Positions 1 through 5,068 of a stretch of DNA of 7,128 nt are shown here, in pieces. Every line of letters starts with the position of its first letter. Within the stretch, counting starts at the first letter, position 1. The position numbers and the translations under genes are program-made. The DNA lies in NCBI GenBank assembly GCA_003343885.1, contig QAKH01000005.1, positions 1-7,128 on the forward strand, given 5' to 3'. Origin of the DNA: Clostridiales bacterium. Lineage in GTDB: Bacteria > Bacillota > Clostridia > Oscillospirales > CAG-382. The notes beneath the pieces were generated by a model. The model saw nothing but the letters and a program-made list of their open reading frames with translations. It did not search any database and was not told the DNA's origin.

Positions 1-25
1 GTTCATAAAGTTCGTTGTAACTCAT
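1..25 (-). CDS. 5' end of a truncated leftward gene, unknown product
   Basis: Only the first eight codons are in the window, reading M-S-Y-N-E-L-Y-E, before the gene runs off the left edge. The start is supported by a clean GGAGG Shine-Dalgarno at 37-33, seven bases before the ATG at 25-23. It lies 95 bp downstream of the 115-codon gene and in the same direction, so it probably belongs to the same leftward gene block. Nothing can be said about its function from eight residues. The 95 bp between the two genes holds no other start with a ribosome site and no clear terminator. Confidence 0.6.
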
Positions 26-120
26 TGATTAACCTCCAAAAAATAATGATGTTTGAGGAATACGGAGCCTGCAATTTTCCTTACAGACTCCAACTCCCGA
101 ATGTACCGATATTGCCGTTG

Positions 121-468
121 TTACCTGAGCAGCATCTGAAGCATGGATTTGTCCGAGCTTCTGTACGGCTTGACGGCACACTCATAGACTTCGCCGTCCG
201 CGTCCACGGTCTGCACGGCATAGGTATTGCCGGCGATGACTTTACCCGTGGCTTCATCCTTGATCTCGAAAGGCTTTGCCACAAGCTGCGCCGCCATTTC
301 GTCCCCGAACACGATGTCCAGAACGGTATAGCCGCCTCTGTCGGGAGGCACAACCGCCACTTTGACGTCCTTGCCGCGAATGTTTCCTTTGATGAAGTAC
401 GAAAAATACGTCCTGCCGTTCTTCTCGAACGTTTCTCTTTCCACGAAAATCTGCTTATTTGCTTCCAT
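121..468 (-). CDS. Hypothetical 115-aa protein of the leftward element gene block
   Basis: I do not recognise the family. The protein is soluble, with no signal peptide or membrane segment. Its middle is rich in alternating hydrophobic residues that suggest beta strands (KDVKVAVVPPDRGGYTVLDI, then a later stretch around residues 80-100). The C-terminus is basic and helical (KPYRSSDKSMLQMLLR). The ATG at 468 is preceded by GGAGG with a 6-base spacer, and the start lies 17 bp after the stop of the gene at 486-749, so the two are likely co-transcribed. Longer reading frames on the opposite strand are shadows. By position it is probably an accessory protein of a conjugative or mobilisable element, but that is inferred only from neighbours. 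Confidence is high that it is a gene and low on function. Confidence 0.75.
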   Translation of the reverse strand: MEANKQIFVERETFEKNGRTYFSYFIKGNIRGKDVKVAVVPPDRGGYTVLDIVFGDEMAAQLVAKPFEIKDEATGKVIAGNTYAVQTVDADGEVYECAVKPYRSSDKSMLQMLLR

Positions 469-485
469 TGTTTACCTCCATTTGA

Positions 486-749
486 TTATTTCTTGCCTCT
501 GGTCTGCGAGATTTCCCTCGCCTCCTGCTTGCTCTTGCCTTCGGAAAGAGCCTTCTTGTACTTATACATGCCTGCATGGTCGCTCTGCGCCTGAAGATAT
601 CCGGAGCGGATGCCCGCCTCATAATCCGTCAGTTCCTTGCCTTCCTTCGGCCCGTAGGTATGCACCTTCGCCTTTCTGTCCTCCGCATAGCCCTTCGCCC
701 TCTTGGAAGGAACGGACCAGCGTCGCTTGGAATACTTGCCTTTTGCCAC
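486..749 (-). CDS. Small basic hypothetical protein (87 aa, GTG start)
   Basis: A highly charged protein with a very basic N-terminus (VAKGKYSKRRWSVPSKRAKG) and many Lys, Arg and Gly residues throughout. A central stretch (TDYEAGIRSGYLQAQSDHAG, residues 41-60) is followed by a basic helical tail ending in GKK. The frame stays open to 905, but the GTG at 749-747 is the better start. It has a consensus AGGAGG five bases upstream, while codons further up read through a repeat-rich intergenic stretch. There are no membrane segments. The composition suggests nucleic-acid binding, which is inference. It lies 17 bp before the 115-aa gene and is probably in one operon with it. I do not recognise a named family, although small proteins like this are common in Firmicute mobile elements. 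Confidence 0.7.
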   Translation of the reverse strand: MAKGKYSKRRWSVPSKRAKGYAEDRKAKVHTYGPKEGKELTDYEAGIRSGYLQAQSDHAGMYKYKKALSEGKSKQEAREISQTRGKK

Positions 750-776
750 TTTTGCCTCCTGAAATTTAAATTTTGG

Positions 777-829
777 TTGCCCGTTTTGCCGATAGCGCAG
801 CAGATTGCCCGTCATGCCGTTAGCGCAGC
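777..829. repeat. Tandem direct repeat, 25-bp units with 28-bp period
   Basis: Two copies of a GC-rich unit occur at 777-801 and 805-829, matching at 22 of 25 positions, with shared blocks TTGCCCGT, TGCCG and TAGCGCAGC. On the leftward strand they sit just upstream of the Shine-Dalgarno of the 87-aa gene. They could be protein-binding sites of a relaxosome or of a regulator. Two copies are too few and too unequal for a CRISPR array. Confidence 0.7.
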
Positions 830-845
830 GATTCAGTTGTATATG

Positions 846-961
846 GTAACGAACGCTTTTTTCTCGGACCGCTGTCCTATGCGACGTCTTGCGGTGAGCG
901 GCCACTCTTATCCTTCGAAGTACCGCATAGGTTTCGCCCTGAATTCTGTGCGTTCGGTTAC
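846..961. repeat. 116-bp imperfect inverted repeat, structured intergenic element
   Basis: The ends pair as GTAACGAACGC (846-856) with GCGTTCGGTTAC (950-961, one bulged base). An inner pair CCTATGCG (876-883) and CGCATAGG (924-931) is perfect. Pairing between these is partial. With the tandem repeat at 777-829 it fills most of the 219-bp gap (750-968) between the genes at 486-749 and 969-1211, where I see no supported coding sequence. It could be an origin of transfer, a structured leader RNA or a protein-binding region. No relaxase is visible in the window, so the oriT reading is speculative. Confidence 0.5.
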
Positions 962-968
962 GCCTCGG

Positions 969-1211
969 TCAGTCGATGTATGTACGAATGTACGTATTCG
1001 ACGGAAGCCTTTTGCCATCGATGTGTTTACGCTCTTTATACAGAAGCTGATACTTGCTATCGCGCAAAAGCGTTCTACGATAATAGGTGTCGATACTCAA
1101 AACGGCATTGTTCTGTTCGGCGTTTACAATCAGGTAAAGCTCTTGCTTTACTATGTAATCGCGCGTCCGATACACGTTCTCAAACAGTTTTTCGTTCTTT
1201 GCTTTGTCCAT
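969..1211 (-). CDS. Hypothetical 80-aa protein
   Basis: A small protein of mixed charge, rich in Tyr, Arg and Lys (for example RTRDYIVKQELYLIV near residues 15-30 and TYYRRTLLRDSKYQLLYKER in the middle), with no membrane segment, signal peptide or motif that I recognise. The ATG at 1211 has an AGGAG about eight to nine bases upstream. Its first 32 bp overlap the 3' end of the next gene upstream (1180-1434) in another frame, which indicates translational coupling in the leftward gene block. A 213-codon frame on the opposite strand covers the same region, but it has no good start signal and runs against all neighbouring genes. Function is unknown. Confidence 0.6.
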   Translation of the reverse strand: MDKAKNEKLFENVYRTRDYIVKQELYLIVNAEQNNAVLSIDTYYRRTLLRDSKYQLLYKERKHIDGKRLPSNTYIRTYID

Positions 1212-1434
1212 CTTTGAATTCTCCTTTGTTCTTATTTTTTATGAACTCAGCTAATTGCTGCTCATAACGCCGTATCATACATTCGGAAACCCGATGGATC
1301 AGATCTTCCTGCTCTGCCGGTAAAGGGCTGCCTTCTTGCGCGCGAATCTTGATATATAAAGGCACGGTTACCATGCCATCGGATTCGCTTTTTCTTAGCC
1401 CGATACACGCTACCATCTGATATCTTTCAACCAT
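1180..1434 (-). CDS. Hypothetical 84-aa protein
   Basis: A small soluble protein. An N-terminal part with possible beta strands (MVERYQMVACIGLRK, then MVTVPLYIKIRA at about residues 21-32) leads into a charged helix (EQEDLIHRVSECMIRRYEQQ, residues 41-60) and a Lys/Glu-rich tail. The frame opens at 1473, but the ATG at 1434 has an AGGAGGG ribosome site with a short spacer (GGAGG to ATG is five bases), so translation most likely starts there. Its 3' end overlaps the next gene downstream by 32 bp. The family is not recognised. Position between a sigma-like regulator and probable transfer genes suggests an accessory role in a mobile element. Confidence 0.65.
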   Translation of the reverse strand: MVERYQMVACIGLRKSESDGMVTVPLYIKIRAQEGSPLPAEQEDLIHRVSECMIRRYEQQLAEFIKNKNKGEFKDGQSKERKTV

Positions 1435-1450
1435 CCGACCCTCCTTTTTC

Positions 1451-1469
1451 AGGGCAAACATTTGTCCCT
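1451..1469 (-). other. Small hairpin ahead of the 84-aa gene
   Basis: On the leftward strand AGGGACAAA and TTTGCCCT can pair around a three-base loop with one bulged base, about five bases before the AGGAGGG ribosome site of the gene at 1180-1434. There is no T-run, so it is not a typical terminator. It might modulate translation of the downstream gene, but the stem is short and evidence is weak. Confidence 0.3.
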
Positions 1470-1503
1470 TCACTTAGAAGCCACGAAAAAGGCAAAAATG
1501 GGG

Positions 1504-1902
1504 TCACTTGTTGAAAAAATTTTTTATTTTTTTGTAAATGACTCGCAATCTATCCCTGATTGAAGTAGCATCAATGCCTAATTCAGCGGCAATCTCTGAC
1601 TGCTTACGGTCATGACAATAGACCTGTTCAACAAGCCATTTTTGTTCTTCGGTCAATACTGCAAGCGCTTTGTACAGTTGCTCGATATCGTCATTTTGAA
1701 AAGCTTTTTCTTCTATATCGCTTTCTTGATCGACTATTTGGAATCCGCCTTCAATAAGAGCCTCCAATGACTGATGCCGACGCGTTTCCTTTCGGTTGAT
1801 ACGTTTTTCGTCTGCTTCGATTTGCTCATATTGCATTGCAAATTCGTCTGTGACTTCAATGTCGATATACGTACCGTTGATTTCATACTTGATTGTTTTC
1901 AT
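1504..1902 (-). CDS. Sigma-70 region-4-like helix-turn-helix regulator
   Basis: A 132-aa protein with a charged N-terminal half (about residues 1-65) and a C-terminal domain resembling sigma-70 region 4 (about 72-130). The block LTEEQKWLVEQVYCHDRKQS leads into the helix-turn-helix EIAAELGIDATSIRDRLRVI (103-122), ending in a Lys/Phe-rich tail. Sigma region 2 is absent, so it is not a complete sigma factor. Proteins of this size with only a region-4-like HTH are frequent in Firmicute conjugative elements and prophages, where they are thought to control element genes. That role is family knowledge, and its targets here are unknown. ATG at 1902 has AGGAG six bases upstream. No convincing promoter lies directly upstream, so it may depend on read-through of the terminator at about 1953-2000. 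Confidence 0.8.
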   Translation of the reverse strand: MKTIKYEINGTYIDIEVTDEFAMQYEQIEADEKRINRKETRRHQSLEALIEGGFQIVDQESDIEEKAFQNDDIEQLYKALAVLTEEQKWLVEQVYCHDRKQSEIAAELGIDATSIRDRLRVIYKKIKNFFNK

Positions 1903-1952
1903 ACCGTACTCCTTGTGATTTTTGAAATCCGCAGAGCCGGTTTTTCCACAAA

Positions 1953-2000
1953 CAAAAAGACGGCAGGAAAACGATTAAGATTTGTTTCCCTTGCCGTCTC
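1953..2000 (-). terminator. Hairpin terminator between the 50-aa gene and the sigma-like gene
   Basis: AGACGGCA (1958-1965) pairs perfectly with TGCCGTCT (1992-1999), extended by partly paired GGAAAAC and GTTTCC arms around an A/T-rich loop. On the leftward strand the stem is followed by TTTTTG. It lies after the stop of the 50-aa gene. An outer perfect pair TCCGCAGA (1928-1935) with TCTGCGGA (2005-2012) encloses it and the T-run, so the element may be conditional. Confidence 0.75.
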
Positions 2001-2031
2001 GCGGTCTGCGGAATATTTAGTTTTTAATTTA

Positions 2032-2184
2032 CTAAGCTACCATACTTGCATTTTGGATTAAGACTTGTCCATCGTCTAAAAAACGGATAGTTGTCTTAAA
2101 ACCTTTTACGACAATTTCAACGGTTTTACTGATTTTATCTATTCGACAAACCAGCTTGTCCGCCCCATTTCTTACGTCTTGCAT
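2032..2184 (-). CDS. Small hypothetical protein (50 aa)
   Basis: The gene encodes 50 residues starting MQDVRNGADKLVCRIDKISK and ending in a probable beta-rich C-terminal half (TVEIVVKGFKTTIRFLDDGQ, then VLIQNASMVA). It is too short for a usual length cutoff but well supported. The ATG at 2184-2182 is preceded one base away by GGAGGTGATCC, which is complementary over 11 bases to the 3' end of 16S rRNA. The stop is TAG, followed by the hairpin terminator at about 1953-2000. There is no membrane segment. It is the first leftward gene of the divergent control region and lies just before the sigma-like regulator. Similar short proteins near regulators are seen in clostridial mobile elements, but I cannot name a function. 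Confidence 0.75.
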   Translation of the reverse strand: MQDVRNGADKLVCRIDKISKTVEIVVKGFKTTIRFLDDGQVLIQNASMVA

Positions 2185-2205
2185 CGGATCACCTCCATTT
2201 TTGTT

Positions 2206-2235
2206 TTCGCAAAGGCAAACTTGACATTCGCAAAG
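2206..2235. promoter_or_regulatory. Probable operator: two direct TTCGCAAAG repeats
   Basis: TTCGCAAAG occurs at 2206-2214 and 2227-2235, exactly 21 bp apart, about two helical turns. One copy is upstream of the -35 hexamer and the other lies in the spacer of the rightward promoter. An inverted partial copy (CTTTGCG) follows at 2286-2292. This layout fits a repressor that blocks RNA polymerase. The Cro/CI-type protein encoded at 5069-5272 is the natural candidate, by inference. Confidence 0.5.
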
Positions 2236-2249
2236 AAATATGATACAAT
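2221..2249 (+). promoter_or_regulatory. Sigma-A-type promoter of the ABC-3C operon
   Basis: A perfect -35 TTGACA (2221-2226), a 17-bp spacer and a -10 TACAAT (2244-2249) give a strong predicted promoter reading right. Transcription would begin near 2256, leaving a leader of about 127 bases before the first gene at 2383. Confidence 0.8.
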
Positions 2250-2275
2250 AATAAAAACTCGTGCACTTAGCTCAA
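2248..2275 (-). promoter_or_regulatory. Probable leftward promoter of the 50-aa gene
   Basis: On the leftward strand TTGAGC (2275-2270), a 16-bp spacer and TATTAT (2253-2248) form a reasonable promoter pointing at the 50-aa gene. Its -10 overlaps the -10 of the rightward promoter by two bases, so the two would probably exclude one another. The -35 and spacing are not ideal. Confidence 0.45.
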
Positions 2276-2326
2276 TGCAGTTAACCTTTGCGCCAACATA
2301 TTATCAAACTGAGTAAGAAGCGAAAA

Positions 2327-2362
2327 GGACAACACGGGACAAAAAAGGACAATATAAGACAA
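2327..2362 (+). repeat. Four GGACAA-like motifs at 10-bp spacing in the operon leader
   Basis: GGACAA occurs at 2327-2332, 2337-2342 and 2347-2352, and AGACAA at 2357-2362, each exactly 10 bp from the last. They lie between the promoter and the first start codon, so they are present in DNA on one helical face and also in the mRNA leader. A role as protein-binding sites on DNA or RNA is inference. Confidence 0.65.
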
Positions 2363-2382
2363 AATATAAGGGGAACCGTATT

Positions 2383-3213
2383 TTGAATTTTAATGAATTT
2401 GTTCAGAAACTCTATACGCATTGCGGGAATGGTAAAACACAACCTGACTTTCTCAGAGAATTGTTTTCCAAAATCTCAAGCGAACAAGATGATCCTATTC
2501 TTGAGAAAGATGATGATTATTTGAGAAAGATTTTTAGTGGAAAAAGGAAGCTGCCTCAAAAAAGCGCTTCCTATCTTTTAACACACTTGGATAAAGGTAA
2601 GTTTGATACCTATCTGTATGACTTATTGGCAGAAGATGCACTTATCGAACTCTGCAATGATTTTGAACCAATTGTAGGTAATTCATCAGCCGACGATATC
2701 TCAACAAAAATAGCTGATTTGTTTACATCTATACTCAAAGAAATTGTGACAAAAAAAGACATAGCCATTAACAAACATGCTACTCTCGAGCTTTCTAATT
2801 TCGCATTAGAAAGAGAATTAACTGAAATAGTGAAAGATTTAGCATCGCTCCCTCCAGAACAACGCAAGATCAATCTGTCTTACGAGCCATATAAGGTAGA
2901 CGATAAAATCTTGCCAAAAAATTTCTCGCTAATTAGCGAAATAAAAAAAGACGTAGTAGAAAACTATGTCTATATTGAAGAGTTATTTAAAAACGCATCG
3001 CAAAAAAATGCTTTGTTTTTTGATCAGATCGCATCGGAAGTAAAATATGTTTGTGATAATTTAATTTCTCAACCGCATTCACAAGAAACGGTCTTTTATC
3101 AAATGGTGGCGTGGCTTAAAAGTAAAGTATCCTGCAAAAGCGATATCGCTTGCAGAAAAATAATTTCTTTCTTTGTCCAAAACTGTGAGGTGTTTCATGC
3201 TTTTACCAAATAA
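2383..3213 (+). CDS. ABC-three-component (ABC-3C) system protein with C-terminal ABC-3C-like domain
   Basis: A 276-aa soluble protein. The C-terminal part (about residues 165-276) has the pattern I associate with ABC-3C C-terminal domains: YEPYKVDDKI, then an I-KKDVVENYVYIEELF helix (187-202), an LFFDQIASEV helix and a final FFVQNCEVF helix. The N-terminal part (1-95) is mostly helical, with IFSGKRKLPQKSASYLLTHL at residues 50-69, and may bind DNA or a partner. No nuclease, peptidase or membrane effector motif is visible, which is unusual for this position in ABC-3C systems. The start is TTG with AGGGG nine bases upstream; no in-frame ATG exists before it, and the next methionine is residue 241. 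It overlaps the next gene by 17 bp. The domain call rests on pattern recognition and gene order. Confidence 0.7.
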   Translation: MNFNEFVQKLYTHCGNGKTQPDFLRELFSKISSEQDDPILEKDDDYLRKIFSGKRKLPQKSASYLLTHLDKGKFDTYLYDLLAEDALIELCNDFEPIVGNSSADDISTKIADLFTSILKEIVTKKDIAINKHATLELSNFALERELTEIVKDLASLPPEQRKINLSYEPYKVDDKILPKNFSLISEIKKDVVENYVYIEELFKNASQKNALFFDQIASEVKYVCDNLISQPHSQETVFYQMVAWLKSKVSCKSDIACRKIISFFVQNCEVFHAFTK

Positions 3214-3421
3214 AATTATCTCTTATAATGAAAGTATTCTTTCTAAATTTCCAATTGTTCTGAATGTCTTAAAAGACAACGATTATCTAATTATCGATTT
3301 ATATGAGCAATTAAAAACATCTTTGGATATAGAATGTTTTATTGAAGTGTTAGATTGTTTATTTGCATTTGGAAAAATAGAAATAGACTATGTAGCAAGG
3401 AGTATTCATTATGTTGTATGA
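3197..3421 (+). CDS. ABC-3C system middle component (MC6-like)
   Basis: A 74-aa protein beginning MLLPNKIISYNESILSKFPI. The opening MLLPNK with a following S-I-L, helices around residues 15-55, and a short strand pair at the end (GKIEIDYVARSIHYVV) match what I recall of the small middle components of ABC-3C systems, closest to the MC6 type. The frame opens at 3173, but ATG 3197 has GAGG six bases upstream and removes an unlikely N-terminal extension. It overlaps the upstream gene by 17 bp and the ATPase gene by 11 bp, which implies coupled translation and roughly matched protein amounts. In the published model the middle component links the ABC ATPase to the protein carrying the C-terminal domain. 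Subtype assignment is uncertain. Confidence 0.7.
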   Translation: MLLPNKIISYNESILSKFPIVLNVLKDNDYLIIDLYEQLKTSLDIECFIEVLDCLFAFGKIEIDYVARSIHYVV

Positions 3422-5066
3422 GATATTGTGTGAACAGTTTAAATGTAATGACAAACCACGAGGCATTATACGCTTTAACGAGACATTAAACGTTGTAAAA
3501 GGTCATGATTCCGGAACTAATTCCATTGGAAAATCCACTTTCCTATTGGCCATTGATTTCGCCTTTGGCGGAAATTCTTATGCCGAAGATAAAAGTCTGA
3601 TTAAAAAAATAGGACACCATACAATAAACTATTGCTTTAAGTTTGGTGATGAATTTTACTATTTTTCTCGCAATACAGCTACACCCAAAGAAGTTAATAT
3701 CTGCAATGCGGAATATGTTTTACAGGAAACTATACCTATTGACGAATACAATAATAAACTATTAAAATTATACAGCATTGACTTACCTAATATATCTTTT
3801 CGTCAGATTGTCGGCAGATACTTTCGCGTATACGGAAGAGGCAGTTCAAATGAAAGAAAACCCCTTGCCTCTTATGATGGCGAAGCGCCAAAGGAATCGC
3901 TTATCGCGCTCCTGAAACTTTTTAATGGATACACTCCCATTGAAACATTGTATTTAGAACTAAAAGATAAAGATGAACGTAAAAAAGCGATTATCAATGC
4001 TGATAAATACAATCTTGTTACAATTATTAAGAGCAAAAAAGACTATCAAAAAAATTTGTCGGATATTGAACGACTTAATGGTGAATTACAATCCCTTGCT
4101 CGCTTCGGACGTCAGGAGCTATTGTATCTTGATCCAGCGCAAGCAGAGAAAGCCGCAGAATATAAAAGCCGTTATGAAACATTGACAAGACGCAAAAAAC
4201 AACTTTGGGCAAAGTATTATTCCATAAAAAATAATGCCGAAAGAACTCATGCCTCAACGGCGCAGGATTTTAATGCGTTATTACAGTTTTTCCCTAATAG
4301 CGATATTAAGCTATTAAGTGATATAGAAAACTTTCATTCAAAAATTACCGATATACTGAGTGAAGAATTTACCATATCTATGTCACAAATTTTGAAACAA
4401 ATAAATGAAATTTCTATTGAACTTACACAAATTGAAGTTTCCTTAAAAGAATTAGATGTCCCCAAAAGGATCGCAGACAGCACTTTAAAGGCATACGCAC
4501 AGGCTCAGAATCAAATCAACGAACTTAATCGACAAAACGAGCTATATGTCACAAAAAGAGAAATTGAAACTGATATTCGTACCCTGAAAGCAAAATATCA
4601 GCAGCTTTTCACAGACATCTTCAAGGATATTACATCTAAAATAAATGATGTTATGGCTAAATTAAACGCATTTATATATGGTGAAAATATAGTTGCTCCG
4701 GTTTTAATTGTTACAAAGCCAAATTCATATACTTTTGGAACCGATATGGATGACGGTACCGGGACGAATTATAAAAACCTAATATTGTTAGACCTTGCAT
4801 CTTTAAAACTCACTGAATTACCGACCATTGCACATGACACCATTGTGTTCCACAATATTGGTCAAGAACCAATGGCAAAAATTTTAGAGCTATATAACAA
4901 AAGTGAGAAACAAATTTTTATTGCGATTGATGAATCAGCAAAATATAATGAAATCGCGCAGAAAATAATCGAGAACAATAAAATATTAGAGTTGTCAGGC
5001 AATGGCAATGAGTTGTTTGGCTCTTCTTGGATTACTAAGACTTCCGATAGCGATTTACAGGAGTAA
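3411..5066 (+). CDS. DUF2326-type ABC ATPase of the ABC-3C system
   Basis: A 551-aa SMC/RecN-like ATPase. The Walker A motif is GHDSGTNSIGKST (residues 31-43, Lys41). A long helical, coiled-coil-prone middle (about 185-425) separates it from the C-terminal half of the nucleotide site, with a signature-like DDGTGTNYKNLILLDLA (447-463) and a Walker B-like LPTIAHDT (470-477). Asp476 is followed by Thr instead of the usual catalytic Glu, and the HD-T/S form fits my memory of DUF2326 proteins. The split ATPase around a coiled coil and the two small genes upstream identify an ABC-3C system. These are predicted to sense foreign or aberrant nucleoprotein and trigger an effector. ATG 3411 has AAGGAG eight bases upstream. 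No membrane segment. Confidence 0.88.
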   Translation: MLYEILCEQFKCNDKPRGIIRFNETLNVVKGHDSGTNSIGKSTFLLAIDFAFGGNSYAEDKSLIKKIGHHTINYCFKFGDEFYYFSRNTATPKEVNICNAEYVLQETIPIDEYNNKLLKLYSIDLPNISFRQIVGRYFRVYGRGSSNERKPLASYDGEAPKESLIALLKLFNGYTPIETLYLELKDKDERKKAIINADKYNLVTIIKSKKDYQKNLSDIERLNGELQSLARFGRQELLYLDPAQAEKAAEYKSRYETLTRRKKQLWAKYYSIKNNAERTHASTAQDFNALLQFFPNSDIKLLSDIENFHSKITDILSEEFTISMSQILKQINEISIELTQIEVSLKELDVPKRIADSTLKAYAQAQNQINELNRQNELYVTKREIETDIRTLKAKYQQLFTDIFKDITSKINDVMAKLNAFIYGENIVAPVLIVTKPNSYTFGTDMDDGTGTNYKNLILLDLASLKLTELPTIAHDTIVFHNIGQEPMAKILELYNKSEKQIFIAIDESAKYNEIAQKIIENNKILELSGNGNELFGSSWITKTSDSDLQE

Positions 5067-5068
5067 AT

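Noticed and set aside
25..594. 189-codon rightward open frame
   Set aside because: It is antisense to the 115-aa and 87-aa genes, which both have good ribosome sites. Its start lacks one.
777..829. CRISPR array
   Set aside because: Only two unequal copies with a 3-bp gap, no spacers and no cas genes.
750..905. N-terminal extension of the 87-aa gene up to 905
   Set aside because: The extension reads through the tandem repeat, and the GTG at 749 has a consensus AGGAGG at proper spacing.
576..1217. 213-codon rightward open frame
   Set aside because: It runs against three supported leftward genes and a repeat region, has no ribosome site, and its translation looks like a shadow.
1435..1473. 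Earlier start for the 84-aa gene
   Set aside because: The downstream ATG at 1434 has AGGAGGG just upstream, and the longer form would overlap that ribosome site and a hairpin.
2186..2196. GGATCACCTCC as a 16S rRNA 3' end fragment
   Set aside because: Only 11 bases match, and on the other strand they form the Shine-Dalgarno of the 50-aa gene.
2275..2316. 13-codon leader peptide before the ABC-3C operon
   Set aside because: It has an ATG and a stop but no ribosome site and no codon pattern suggesting attenuation.
3173..3196. Earlier start for the middle component
   Set aside because: ATG 3197 has a ribosome site, and MLLPNK is the expected N-terminus of the family.
4075..4257. Leftward frame inside the ATPase gene
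   Set aside because: A shadow of the ATPase reading frame, with no ribosome site.
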